The notes: a model not told the origin generated them from the letters alone. A stretch of 64,000 nt of DNA from CAWEPK01 sp963835595 (GCA_963835595.1 CAWIGL010000003.1:496001-560000); one strand, 5' to 3'; counted from the first letter of the stretch, positions 16,329 to 26,082 are shown. Numbers and translations: made by a program.

Positions 16329-18286
16329 TTTTTATGATCCCTCTCTGCTCTAAGTCTTCGGCGACGTAACCCAGGTCGAGTGCCTGCAGGGACTCTTTAG
16401 TGGGGATGCCGTCGTTGTCCCAGCCCTTGAATTTGTAGTACGCGTCCAGGAGCTTCTCTTCGAGCTCGGGGAACCTTTTCTTCCAGTGGTCTTCCGGCGG
16501 CTTCTCGTCGGCCCTCCGCAGGCCCCTGCGCACGTTGATGCTCCTTATCAGGCTGCGGTTCCTCCTGTAGACCTGCTTCAAGCCCTCCTCGTCCATATCG
16601 ACGCCAGCGCCGGATGAGATGAGCTTCGGGTAATTGTGTATGTGGTAAGGGGGCTTCAGCGGGAAGGACGACAGGCCCGCGCATACGCCCAGGGCGTCGT
16701 CGATGTAGTGCATCATCTCCTGCCAGTCGACGATATCGACGGACATATCGACGGTCGGGTAATACGGGTTCGACCGCTCGCCCCGTAGGCTCCCAGTCCA
16801 GGACGTACTGCTTGAACTTCTCGTCCGGGACCTGGAGCCAATCCTTCACGAACTCCTCCCTCTCCTCCATCGTCATGAAGGGGGCCTGGGGGAACTGCCC
16901 CTCGATCTGGGTGATGTTTATCTTCTCGCCGGTGGCATACATGAGGAAATAGACGGGGTTCAACATGCCGAGCTTGAGGGGCAACTGCTCGTGCTTCTTG
17001 ATGTTGTTGTGGGCGAACGCCTCCGACCCCTTGCCGATCTTCTTGGCCGCCCAGTAAGTGCCGTCGGCGAGGATGTCCCCTATCCCTTCCCTGCGGACGA
17101 TCCTGTCGAGGAGCCAGAAGAACTTGCCCTCGTTGTCGGTCGGGCACCCCTCGAAGTCGGCGTCCGTCAGGATGCCGGCCTCCTTCAGCTCGAAGGCGAA
17201 GGCCATGATCTGCGGGGTAGAGAAGCCGTCCACCCCGTACTCCGTGGCGCGCTGGGCGATCCTGAAGCCGAAATCGAGGTCGTCCACGAAGGCGGCCATC
17301 GTGTAGGTGAGCTTCGAGAAGCACTTCATCATGAAGGTGGAGATCCCCGGCACGGAGATGATAGCGCCGCACTTTATCGGGCAGTTATAGCAGCTGATGA
17401 GGCGCTTCCGCACCCCGAGCTGCGTATCCTTCCACTTCTTCTCGATCTCGTCGTTCCAGAAGTCCTTCCGCCGGGTGCGGGCATTGCCCCACATGAAGTT
17501 CTCGGTGTGCCACTTCTCGTCCGTATGGAGCATCTCCTGGGGCGAACCAAGGCCCTGGAGGATGGTCATGACGTTCGGGACCGGGTTGTCGTTCCGGTAC
17601 TTTATATATTTGAGCACGTCGTTGCAGAGATCGAGGAACTCGGCCGGCCTGGCGAGGTTGATGTCCTTCGTCCCACGGACGGCTATCGCTTTTACCCCCT
17701 TGTCGCCCATGACTGCGCCGATGCCGAGCCGGCTGGCGCTCGACCTGCCCTGCTCGATAGAGGCCGTGAATACCCTGTTCTCGCCGGCCAGGCCGATGGC
17801 GGCCACCTGGGCGTTAGGCTCCTTAAGCTCCCTGCGGATGAGCTCCTGCGTCTCGACTGCGCCCTTGCCCTTCAGGTGGGAGGCATCGCGTATCTCCACC
17901 TTGTCGTTGTGTATCCATATATAGACCAGGCTCGGGGACTTGCCGCGCAGGATGATCTTGTCATAGCCCGCATACTTCAGCTCCGGCGCAAAGAACCCCC
18001 CCATCATCGAGTACCCCATCAGCAGGGTCTGGGGGGAATAGGTGGTGATAATCGTGCGGTTGGCGCCGGGGGCGGGCGTGCCGTCCAGAAGACCGGTGCC
18101 GAATATGAGCAGGTTGTCGGGAGAGAAAGGGTCTACGTCGGCGGGGACCCTGTCCCATAATATCTGCGCGTTGGTGCCCAGCCCGCCAAGGTGAAGGTCG
18201 GTCGCTTCTGCGTCGGTCGCCACCCTCTCAATGCTCCCCCGCGTAAGATCGATTTCCAGATTGAACCCTGTTTCTGCGTACCTCAT
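16315..18286 (-). CDS. bamB: BamB: tungsten-containing catalytic subunit of class II benzoyl-CoA reductase (restored across one frameshift)
   Basis: Restored length is 656 residues in the aldehyde:ferredoxin oxidoreductase family. It dearomatises benzoyl-CoA to a cyclic dienoyl-CoA in strict anaerobes, without ATP hydrolysis. Hallmarks are MRYAETGFNLEIDLTRG, GGLGTNAQILWDRVP, SMMGGFFAPELKYAGYDK, SIEQGRSSASRLGIGAVMGDKG, SCYNCPIKCGA ([4Fe-4S]), KKHEQLPLKLGMLNP and PLKPPYHIHNYPK. Length and sequence fit BamB better than generic AOR. One extra G near 16782 breaks the frame. ATG 18286 follows GAGAGGGG. It is the first gene after the promoter at 18381-18409 and is followed by the rest of the bam set. 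Confidence 0.92.
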
Positions 18287-18311
18287 TTGTCGGCCCCTCT
18301 CAAGTACTTTT

Positions 18312-18330
18312 GCAGCCCGTCTTCGGCTGC
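18312..18330 (-). promoter_or_regulatory. Hairpin in the bamB leader
   Basis: GCAGCC and GGCTGC pair with a 7-nt loop in the predicted 5' leader, about 26 nt upstream of the bamB start. It could influence translation or mRNA stability. No T tract follows, so it is not a terminator. Confidence 0.35.
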
Positions 18331-18380
18331 TTGCTTCACATTCGTCTCACCCCTGGCACTTTGTTCATATTTTCACGTAC

Positions 18381-18409
18381 TGTATACCAAGCCAGGACTT
18401 CCCTGTCAA
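18381..18409 (-). promoter_or_regulatory. Strong sigma70-type promoter of the bam operon
   Basis: TTGACA (18409-18404) and TATACA (18386-18381) are separated by exactly 17 bases. This is the best-formed promoter near the operon. It predicts a transcript start near 18374 and a leader of about 88 nt before bamB. Confidence 0.75.
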
Positions 18410-18548
18410 GACATTTCTTTCCCCAATCTGCGGCCCTTTTATTGCCCATTCCGCCCCTCCGGCCGCCGCCTCATCCCGGTCGCCCCGCTGCCCATATGCC
18501 CATGCGCCGCCCAATGGCTAGCCGCGTGCGCCTTGCCCTTCATCTCTC

Positions 18549-19337
18549 CTACGCCCCCGGCTGCAAGCGCCAGCCTATCTCTTCCGAAATCCGCCTCAAT
18601 AAGCCCGTTATCTGAGGAATCGACGCCTCGGACACCTGGCTCGTCAGGCTTACGGCCCAGACCGCCGCCTGGACGTCCTTCCCGCCCGCCGTAACCGGCA
18701 CTGCAAAGGCGACCACGCCCTCAAGGTATTCTTCCCTGTCGTACGCTACGCCCTCGGCCCGGACCTTGAGGATCTCCTCCCTGTAGGCCGCTTTATCGAC
18801 GATGGAGTGGGGCGTGAACCTTTCGAGCTCCGTGCGGGCGAGGATGTCTTCGATCTCTTCGTCGGGCAGCAGGGAAAGCATCGCCTTGATGCCTGCGCCG
18901 GCCAGGACCGGCATCTGCATCCCGATCTCCGACGACACGTTGATCCCGTGGCCGGCATCCACCTTGTCGATAAGGATGGCCCGCCGGTCGGAGCGAAGCC
19001 CCAGGAAGGCGGACAGCCCCGTCTCCGCGTTGATCGTCTCAAGGTAGGGGTGGACGGTCTGTATGAGGGCCGAGCGCCTCCCCGCCATGTTGGCAAGGAC
19101 GTAAAAGCGCGTGCCGAACCCGAACTTGCCGTCGCCATGATTTTCAAGGATATTGAGGTCCGTGAGGGTATGGCCGATGTTGAAGACCGTGCTCTTGTTG
19201 AGGTCGAGCTTGCCGGATATGTCGCTGATCCCCATAGGCTCCTTCGACCTGGCGAGGAGCTCCAGGATGGCGAAGCACTTATCTATGGCAGGCACTCTCG
19301 TGAATCCAGGGGGCATGACGCATCCAACCCGTTTCAT
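18549..19337 (-). CDS. IclR-family transcriptional regulator
   Basis: The 262-residue protein has an N-terminal winged helix (AIDKCFAILELLARSKEPMGISDISGKLDLNKSTVFNIGHTL is the DNA-binding stretch). The C-terminal GAF-like effector domain includes GAGIKAMLSLLPDEEIE and a YDREEYLEGVVAFAVPV block. Many IclR proteins respond to aromatic acids or their CoA esters. It lies immediately upstream of bamB on the same strand with its own promoter, so it is the obvious candidate regulator of the bam operon, though binding is not shown. A second possible start is ATG 19316; neither has a strong ribosome site. Confidence 0.88.
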   Translation of the reverse strand: MKRVGCVMPPGFTRVPAIDKCFAILELLARSKEPMGISDISGKLDLNKSTVFNIGHTLTDLNILENHGDGKFGFGTRFYVLANMAGRRSALIQTVHPYLETINAETGLSAFLGLRSDRRAILIDKVDAGHGINVSSEIGMQMPVLAGAGIKAMLSLLPDEEIEDILARTELERFTPHSIVDKAAYREEILKVRAEGVAYDREEYLEGVVAFAVPVTAGGKDVQAAVWAVSLTSQVSEASIPQITGLLRRISEEIGWRLQPGA

Positions 19338-19343
19338 CTATAG

Positions 19344-19385
19344 AACACATGTTTAATATAGCACGAATACCCCCTGCCTTGTCAA
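19344..19385 (-). promoter_or_regulatory. Promoter and inverted repeat upstream of the IclR gene
   Basis: TTGACA at 19385-19380 precedes TATATT at 19360-19355 with a 19-base spacer, slightly long. Just downstream, at the predicted start point, AACA and TGTT form an inverted repeat around CA (19344-19353). This position would suit autorepression by the IclR protein. Confidence 0.45.
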
Positions 19386-19647
19386 GAGCAAAAAGGCGAG
19401 CATGTGAAAAATTTCAAGAGGCCGCCGGGACAGGCCGCGCACCCCAACCATGCCGTCCGCCTCCGGGCCGCCTTGGCCGCCCCCTCTCCGGCCGCTTCCG
19501 CCCCTCTCTTGCGCGACGAGGCGTCGATATCTTATACACGGTGCATGGACGGCGACTGGCGAGGCCCCGGCCGCGGCCGCCAAACGTTCGCCGGATGAAT
19601 TTTCTCCTGGCTTTGTCGCGGTTTTGGGGTATACTATAGAGTCGCTT
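19386..19647. other. Gene-free stretch between the IclR promoter and tRNA-Arg
   Basis: No protein-like frame with a ribosome site is seen on either strand. TATACT at 19630-19635 is a possible -10 box for the tRNA gene, without a clear -35. I see nothing else here. Confidence 0.45.
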
Positions 19648-19721
19648 GCGCCCATAGCTCAACTGGATAGAGTGCCGGACTACGAATCCGTAGGTTGCAG
19701 GTTCGAATCCTGCTGGGCGCG
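19648..19721 (+). tRNA. tRNA-Arg (anticodon ACG)
   Basis: The 74-nt cloverleaf has acceptor arms GCGCCCA and TGGGCGC with discriminator G. The D arm is GCTC...GAGT, the anticodon loop CTACGAA, and the T arm GCAGG-TTCGAAT-CCTGC. Anticodon ACG (read as ICG) decodes CGN arginine codons. The base pair at 27-43 is a mismatch. No CCA is encoded directly after position 19721. Confidence 0.95.
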
Positions 19722-19839
19722 CATTTCTCAGGCTTTCTCACCCCGTCAGGCGCGGCGCCTGCGGCGACTTTTCCGCAGCCCGCCGCGCCTGATATATAAT
19801 GAGTCACACGGAGCAGTCTCAGAAGCGGGATACAGGATC

Positions 19840-20900
19840 GTGAAAAAACGAAAGACAAGGGTAATCAGCGTCGGCGGCGTCAAGATCGGGGGCGGCAACC
19901 CCATCAGCGTCCAGTCCATGCTCAAGACGGACCCCCAGAACTTCCAGGAGACGCTGAACCAGCTCCTCGACGTGAAAAGGGCGGGCTGCGAGATCATAAG
20001 GATCGCCCTGCCCCAGGAAGACACCTGCAAGATCATCCCCTTTCTGAAGCGGGAGGTCGATATACCGATCATAGGGGACGTCCACTTCAACCACCGCATC
20101 GCCCTGAAGGCCGTTGACGCGGGGATCGACGGCATCAGGATCAACCCCGGCACGATCAACAACACGAAAAAGCTGAAAGAGGTGGCGGTCGCCTGCCGGG
20201 ACCGCCGCGTGCCCGTAAGGATAGGGATCAACGTAGGCTCCCTCGAAAAGAGGATCCTGAAGAAATACGCCAGGCCCGACGCGGACGCCATGGTGGAGAG
20301 CGCCCTCGACGCGGTGAAGCTCTTCGAGGACCAGGGGCACCCTGCCCTAAAGGTGTCGCTCAAGGCGTCCGATATCCTGCAGACCATAGAGGCCTACAGG
20401 AAATTCTCCCGCGCCTCCGACGTCCCCCTCCACGTCGGCGTCACCGAGGCGGGGCCCGTCTTCTCCGGGCGTCATCAAGTCCGCCATAGGCATCGGGATA
20501 CTCCTTCACGAGGGCATAGGCGACACGATAAGGGTCTCCCTCACGGGGGACCCCGTCTACGAGGTGACGGCGGGCTACCATATCCTGCGCGGCCTGGGCT
20601 TAAGGAAAAGGGGCATCAATATCATCTCCTGCCCCACCTGCGGCAGGTGCAGGGTAAACTTGCGGGAAGTGGTCGAGGAATTCGAGAAAGAGGTCGCCTA
20701 CGTCGATGCCTGCCTCGATATAGCCATCATGGGGTGCGAGGTAAACGGACCCGGCGAGGCCCGCGACGCAGACCTCGGCATCGCCTTCGGCGCGCAGAAC
20801 GCCGTCCTTTTCTCGAAGGGGGCAGTCAAGAAGACGGGCATCCCCAGGGAGCTTGCCAAGGCAGATACTCGTCGAAGAGATACACAACCTTTCCCGCTAG
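19840..20900 (+). CDS. ispG: 4-hydroxy-3-methylbut-2-enyl diphosphate synthase (restored across two frameshifts)
   Basis: IspG (GcpE) catalyses the reductive ring opening of MEcPP to HMBPP in the MEP isoprenoid pathway. Restored length is 352 residues. The N-terminal TIM barrel is clear (VGGVKIGGGNPISVQSM, GDVHFNHRIAL, GIRINPGTI). The C-terminal [4Fe-4S] ligands are CPTCGRC and GCEVNGPGEA. Extra G bases near 20468 and 20860 break the frame, and homology resumes in the next frame each time, ending ILVEEIHNLSR at the TAG 20898-20900. The start is GTG 19840 after CAGGATC. The stop overlaps the stop of the convergent gene in CTAG. Confidence 0.9.
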
Positions 20901-21521
20901 GACCCGCTCCCGCCCCCGCCGCCCGCCGCTTTCCTCTCCGCCGCCCTTCTCGTCAAGATCACCCGCTGAATCACGGTCAGGTGCGTAAAGACCGCAAGGA
21001 TAACGACAACGGGCCGCAGGATATTGAAGAAGAGACCCGCGACGAGCAGGATGATCCTCTCCGACCTTTCGAGGAGGCCGTTCCTGCACCCGATCGACGC
21101 GGCCTCGGCCCGCGCCCTCGCGTAAGGGATGATGGCCGTCCCTATTGCGGCAAAGAAGGAGATCATCGCGAAAAGCGGGTCCGGGTGTCCTGCCGCGCAG
21201 AAAATGGATCGCGATGCCGAGCATGACGAGGAGGTCCGAGTAGCGGTCGAGGACCGAGTCGAGGAAGCCCCCGAAGGGCGTCGTCATCTTCGCGCTGCGC
21301 GCGACCGCCCCGTCGAGGAGGTCGAAAAAACCCGATACGAGAAGGAAGATGCCGGCCAGGAAGAGCGGCCAGCTGGATGCGGCAAGCGCCGAGGCGAGGA
21401 GCGAAAAAAAAAGCCCGAAAACGGTGAGGACATTCGGGCTGACGACCCTGCGGCCGAAAAGCAGGCGGTATATCCCGACCAGGAGAGGGTCGAGAGAATG
21501 GCCTATCCGAGAGCTAATCAA
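20897..21521 (-). CDS. CDP-alcohol phosphatidyltransferase, probably inositol-phospholipid synthase (restored across one frameshift)
   Basis: This integral membrane protein is restored to 207 residues. The CDP-alcohol phosphotransferase signature D-x2-D-G-x2-A-R-x8-G-x3-D-x3-D is present, beginning DLLDGAVARSAKM and closing with FLDSVLDRYSD. Several hydrophobic helices follow (MISFFAAIGTAIIPYARARAEA, IILLVAGLFFNILRPVVVILAVF regions). One extra base near 21181 breaks the frame. The neighbour 62 nt upstream is inositol-3-phosphate synthase, so the alcohol substrate is probably inositol 1-phosphate, giving phosphatidylinositol phosphate. PgsA or another headgroup remains possible. Confidence 0.82.
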
Positions 21522-21583
21522 AGGAAACCTCTAAGTCCGCCTGCGTCGCCTGGAGGAGATGGCGCCGGTAGCCCCCTGTTTCG

Positions 21584-22689
21584 CTATCTGAACCTCTCTC
21601 CCTTTATGAACTCCTCGACCATCCTTCTGGCGACGTCGTCGGGGAACTGGCTCATGGGGTGCTTCATGGTATACCCCGATATCGACTCCAGAAGCGCCGC
21701 CCACGCCCCTGTCGCGGGCGATCTTGCAGCACCTTATGGCGTCTATGACGCACCCGCCGCTGTTCGGGGAGTCCTCGACGGAGAGGCGCAGCTCAAGGTC
21801 GATGGGGATGTCCCCGAAGATCCTCCCCTCTATGCGGAGGAAGCAGACCTTGTTGTCCTTCTGCCAGGGGACGTAATCGGACGGCCCCACGTGGATGTTC
21901 TCCGGGGCGAGAGGCTTTTCCAGGAGGGACTGGACCGCCTCGGTCTTCGATATCTTCTTCGAGATGAGCCTGTCCCTGTTGAGCATGTTCAGGAAATCGG
22001 TATTGCCGCCCGTGTTGAGCTGGTACGTCCTGTCGATGGAGACGCCCCTGTCGGCAAAGAGCTTCGCCAGGATGCGATGGATGATCGTCGCCCCTATCTG
22101 CGACTTTACGTCGTCGCCCACGACGGGGATCCTCTTCTCCTCGAACGCGGCGGCCCACCGCTCGTCGGAGGCGATGAATACGGGGATGCAGTTGATGAGG
22201 CTCACGCCCGTCTCCAGGCAGCAGGAGGCGTAAAACCTGCGCCGCCTCCTCCGACCCGACGGGGAGGTAGTTTATCAGGATATCTACCCCCCGCTCTTTC
22301 AATATGGCCGGCTACGTCGTCGGGCGCCCTATCCGCAGGGACGAACCTCCGGTCTTCGGGATAATCGGCCATGTGGGGGGAGACGCCGTCGAGGAGCCTG
22401 CCCATGGAGACCGTCATATCGCCGTCGCTCAGGGCGGACGATGATCCGCTTCGTGCAGTTGGGCGGCGCGAAAATGGCCTCCCGGAAGGGCTTGCCCACC
22501 TTGCGCTTGTCTATGTCAAAGGCGGCGACGATCTTGATGCTTTCGGCGGTATAGCCGCATATCTCGTAATGCATCAATCCCGACGGCGACATCCGGTTTC
22601 CCTTTTTCCGGCAGTAATAGTCAATGCCCTGGGCCAGGGAGCTTGCACAATTGCCTGATCCCCACAATCGCTATCCGAATATCCCGCAT
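21584..22689 (-). CDS. ino1: Inositol-3-phosphate synthase (restored across five frameshifts)
   Basis: This NAD-dependent enzyme converts glucose 6-phosphate to 1L-myo-inositol 1-phosphate. Restored length is 366 residues, the size of the short prokaryotic form. Recognisable blocks are IRIAIVGIGNCASSLAQG (NAD-binding), KIVAAFDIDKRKVGK, EAIFAPPNCTKRI, ILINYLPVGSEEA, VVGDDVKSQIGATI (conserved Lys), QLNTGGNTDFLNM and ELRLSVEDSPNSGGCVIDAIR. Apparent +1 indels lie near 22656, 22430, 22306, 22236 and 21692. The ATG at 22689 gives the conserved N-terminus. It pairs with the CDP-alcohol phosphotransferase downstream. Confidence 0.88.
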
Positions 22690-22744
22690 GGAATCCCCTA
22701 GGCGTTTCTTCTCTTTTAAAATATTTATCGAAAAAAGTCAAAAC

Positions 22745-22783
22745 AAAACGGCCCGATTCGACGGTCCCGTCAGGCCGTTTTGT
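22745..22783 (-). terminator. Rho-independent terminator after the fumarase genes
   Basis: CAAAACGGCC (22745-22754) and GGCCGTTTTG (22774-22783) form a perfect 10-bp stem with a small inner hairpin. On the minus strand it is followed by a T-rich run. It overlaps the last codons of the fumarase beta gene and separates it from ino1. The flanking A and T runs would also let it act on the other strand. Confidence 0.75.
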
Positions 22784-23325
22784 ATTGGCTGGCCCCCATC
22801 TCGTACAAATCATTACCGAAAACGTCGTTGATGACGAAAAGAGGAAAATCCTCGACGAGCAGCCTTGCGACCGCTTCAGGTCCGAGGTCCCCATAGGCGA
22901 TGACTCGTATGTCTTGATGCACTTCGAAAGGAGCGCGCCGGCGCCCCCCGTCGCCGCCGAAATAGACCGCCTTATGCCCCTTTATGGCGTCCTTCACGGC
23001 CTGCGACCTCTTCCCCTTGCCTATCATCCCTTTGAGGCCGAGGGCGAGGAGCGTCGGGGCGTAGGCGTCCATCCGGGAGGCAGTCGTAGGGCCTGCCGCG
23101 CCGATAACGCGGCCGGGGGCAGGCGGGGTCGGCCCGCAGTAATAGATGACCTGCCCTTTGATGTCGAAGGGCAAAGGGCTGCCGTCGCGCGAGCGCGTCC
23201 ATGAACCTCTTGTGCGCCGCGTCCCTCGCCGTGTAGATATAGCCGGAGAGCAGCACCTTGTCCCCCGACCTCAAGGCGGTCACGGTCCCCTCGTCGAGCG
23301 GCGTCTTTATCCGCTTTATCTCCAT
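22770..23325 (-). CDS. Class I fumarate hydratase, beta (C-terminal) subunit (restored across three indels)
   Basis: Restored length is 184 residues, the usual size of the separate beta subunit. It carries IKTPLDEGTVTALRSGDKVLLSGYIYTARDAAHKR, GQVIYYCGPTPPAPG, VIGAAGPTTASRMD and the C-terminal VEDFPLFVINDVFGNDLYE. It combines with the alpha subunit to hydrate fumarate to malate using a [4Fe-4S] cluster. Indels: +1 near 23184, +1 near 22955 (GGAGALLSK region) and a compensating -1 near 22909. ATG 23325 follows GGGGGACGGAG. It begins 8 nt after the alpha subunit stop. Confidence 0.87.
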
Positions 23326-23333
23326 CCGTCCCC

Positions 23334-24174
23334 CTAAAGCGTCACTTCCCTGACCCTGTGCGCGTGGCACTGTATGTTCACCGCTACCGGCAGCGACGCG
23401 ATGTGGCAGGGCAGCGTCTTGATGTGGACGTCGAGGGCGGTCACCCTCCCCCCGTACCCGCCCGGCCCTATCCCCAGCCGGTTTATCTCCTCCAGCACCT
23501 CGACCTCCAGGCCCGCGACGAAGGGGTCCGGGTTCCTCCGGCCGAAGGGGACCATCAGGGCCTCCTTCGATAGGAGCGCCGAGGTCTCGAAGTTGCCGCC
23601 TACGCCGACGCCCACCGTGATCGGCGGGCAGGGGTTCGGCCCTCCCTTCTTCACCATCTCGACGACGAACGCCTTTATCCCCGGCACGCCGGCCGACGGG
23701 GTGAGCATCCTCACCTCGCTGTAGTTCTCGCTGCCTCCGCCCTTCGGCATGACGACGATCCTCACCCTGTCGCCCGCGACGATCGAGGTATGGATGATGG
23801 CAGGGGTGTTGTCGCCCGTGTTCTTCCTCGTGAAGGGGTTGCAGCAGGATTTCCGCAGGTAGCCTTTCCCGTAGGCGTCCCGGACGCCGGCAGTTACGGC
23901 CTCGTCCAGGGACCCGCCCGCTCAGGTGCACGTCCTGGCCGACCTCGATGAAGAGGACGGCCAGACCCGTGTCCTGGCATATCGGTATCCGCTCCCGCGC
24001 GGCGACTTCCGCGTTCTTCAGAAGCTCCCTGAGCACTTCTTTGCCTGCCGGCGATACTTCTTCGTCAACGGCCTTCGCCAGCCTGCCCAGGACGTCCTCG
24101 TGGAGGTCGATGTTCGCGTCGATAAACAGCTTCTCCACTGCGGCGGCAATATCTGCTACCGGCACTTCCCTCAT
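23334..24174 (-). CDS. Class I fumarate hydratase, alpha (N-terminal) subunit (restored across one frameshift)
   Basis: Restored length is 279 residues. The three cluster-ligand cysteines of class I fumarases are visible: PICQDTGLAVLF, KSCCNPF and NPCPPITVGVGVGGN. MPKGGGSENYSEVRML is also typical. One extra G near 23917 breaks the frame between HLSGG and SLDEAVTAG. The ribosome site AAGGAG lies inside the end of the upstream malic enzyme gene, and the ATG follows its stop by 2 nt, so translation is coupled. A tartrate dehydratase role cannot be excluded, but malic enzyme next door favours fumarase. Confidence 0.88.
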
Positions 24175-24176
24175 CG

Positions 24177-25524
24177 CTACTCCTTATATGCCTGGATGAT
24201 GCCTTTCTCCATAAGGATACCGACCTCGTCCCTCGCCCTCCTGATCTTCGCCTCGGCCATCGAGAAAAGCTCCTTCTCGCTCAGCTTCAGGCGGGCGACG
24301 CCCTGCTCCATCGCCTTCTTCGCGACTGCGACAGCCTCCCTGGGGAAGACCTCCCACTCGTCCATCGTGGGCAGCAGGTAGGTCTTCCGAGATGCCCTTG
24401 TCCTCTGCGCAGCGCGCCAATTCCACGGCTGCCGCGATGCACATCTCGTCGGTGATCGTCTTCGCCATGACGTCGAGGGTGCCCCTGAAGATGGCGGGGA
24501 AGCCGATGGAGTTGTTGACCTGGTTGGGGAAATCGCTCCTGCCCGTCGCGACGACCTGTGCGCCCGCCTCTTTGGCCTCCCACGGCCAGATCTCCGGGAT
24601 AGGGTTGGCGCACGCGAAGACGATGGCGTTGTCGGCCATCCTGGCGATCCATTCCTTCTTGATTACGTCCGGCCCGGATTTCGACAGGGCGATGACCGCG
24701 TCCTGGCCCGCTATGGCCTCCGGCATGTCGCCGTTCCTGCCCGCGCCGTTCGTCGCCTGGGCGAGCTCCCATTTCTCCTTGTGGCTCTTTGCGTCGATGT
24801 CCGTCCGCTTCTTCGAGAGGATGCCCTTGCTGTCAACGATCATCATCTTCTTCGGGTCCGCCCCCGCCTTGAAGAGCATCCGCGCAGTGCAGACGTTTGC
24901 CGCGCCTACGCCGATGAGCGTGATCTTCGCTTCATTCATAGGCTTCTTCACGACCTTCAGAGCGTTGATGAGACCGGCGACCGTGACGGCAGCCGTGCCC
25001 TGCTGGTCGTCGTGCCAGACGGGGATGGGCGCCTCAGCGCGCAGCTTTTCGAGGATATAGAAGCACTTCGGGTTCGCAATGTCCTCCAGGTTGATGCCCC
25101 CGAACGTCGGGCAGAGGTACTTGACGGTCTTGATGAACTCGTCCGGGTCCTTCGTGTCGAGGCAGATGGGAAAGGCATCGACGCCGCCCAGGTACTTGAA
25201 CAGAAGGGCCTTCCCCTCCATGACGGGCAGGCCGGCCATCGGCCCTATGTCGCCCAGGCCGAGGACGCGCGTGCCGTCCGTGACGATGGCGATCATGTTC
25301 CCTTTGTTCGTCATCTCGAAGACGGCCTCCGGGTTGCGCTGGATCTCCCTGCACGGCTCCGCGACGCCGGGGGTATACCAGATCGAGAAGTCGTTGATGT
25401 CCCTTATGACGCACTTCGGCACAATCTCGATCTTCCCGCGATAGTAAGGATGCATTTTCATCGCATCGGCAGCCGGCTTCTTCGCCTTTGCAAGAAGCTC
25501 TTCCTTCGTGACTTTCTTCTCCAT
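24177..25524 (-). CDS. NAD(P)-dependent malic enzyme (restored across one frameshift)
   Basis: This enzyme oxidatively decarboxylates malate to pyruvate. Restored length is 448 residues, the short bacterial form without a phosphotransacetylase domain. The malic domain has SIWYTPGVAEPCREI, NKGNMIAIVTDGTRVLGLGDIG and the metal/substrate region. The NAD-binding domain follows HDDQQGTAAVTVAG with LIGVGAANV. Near 24381 one extra base separates DKGISED from YLLPTMDEWEVF. ATG 25524 has GAGGAG upstream. With the fumarase genes it makes a malate/fumarate module. Confidence 0.9.
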
Positions 25525-26082
25525 AGTCTCCTCACATTGCCGGGATGGTTTTATCGTTGCCCCGTTCCACCGGGCGCCCGCCCGCTTCCGGGCGCTTTCC
25601 GGCGCCCAACCCTCAACGACACCCGGTCACCATAGAATATTTTATAATATAATCAGAGAACTTTGCTACAATATTATGTAATACGGAGAGGCGGAATAGG
25701 AAAAAAATTGGTATAAAGTTTTTTCCTTTTTCGAGGGGGCGCCGGGGCACCCGCGCGGCGGCACGCCGCGAGGGTCGCCAATAAATGACCCTGCTGCAAG
25801 CAGCAGGGTATCCGCTGAACGCTTTTCGTGAGCGGGGAGGCTCCGCCGGCTTTACCGGCGGAGGGGGCGCTGAGCCCCAATAATTGCCTGTTATAAGGTG
25901 TGCCAAAGCTCCAACGATGATAGTCGGATGCGAAAAGCGCGGGAACGAAAGAGCGCGCAAAACAGCTTTTATGTGGGGAGAGGGTGATAGTATCCCTGTG
26001 GCAAGCTACAGGGAATCAACAAGTTGACATTACCATAGCAAATTTTTCTTCCTGCCAGTATATTCTAGGGTAAGGAAAAATC
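25525..26082. other. Structured non-coding region upstream of ligA
   Basis: No protein is supported in 558 bases. At least two strong hairpins occur: 25788-25809 (9-bp stem ACCCTGCTG/CAGCAGGGT, CAAG loop) and 25841-25863 (9-bp stem CTCCGCCGG/CCGGCGGAG, CTTTA loop). A further pair CCGCT/AGCGG (25812-25835) and a TCCCTGT/ACAGGGA stem near 25993-26015 add to the fold. A long AT-rich stretch (25623-25735) precedes them. An unassigned RNA, a repeat element or a long leader are all possible. I do not recognise tmRNA, 6S, SRP or RNase P features. Confidence 0.5.
25788..25863. repeat. Pair of perfect 9-bp stem-loops
   Basis: Stem-loop 1 occupies 25788-25809 and stem-loop 2 occupies 25841-25863, with about 30 bases between them. 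Each stem is perfectly complementary. No T tract follows either, so intrinsic termination is not indicated. Confidence 0.6.

Noticed and set aside
16991..18160. 389-codon plus-strand open frame
   Set aside because: Antisense shadow of bamB.
16315..18286. Generic aldehyde:ferredoxin oxidoreductase
   Set aside because: Sequence blocks, length and the full bamC-I neighbourhood identify BamB.
26024..26064. TTGACA and TATATT upstream of ligA as a promoter
   Set aside because: The spacer is 29 bases, far outside the usable range.
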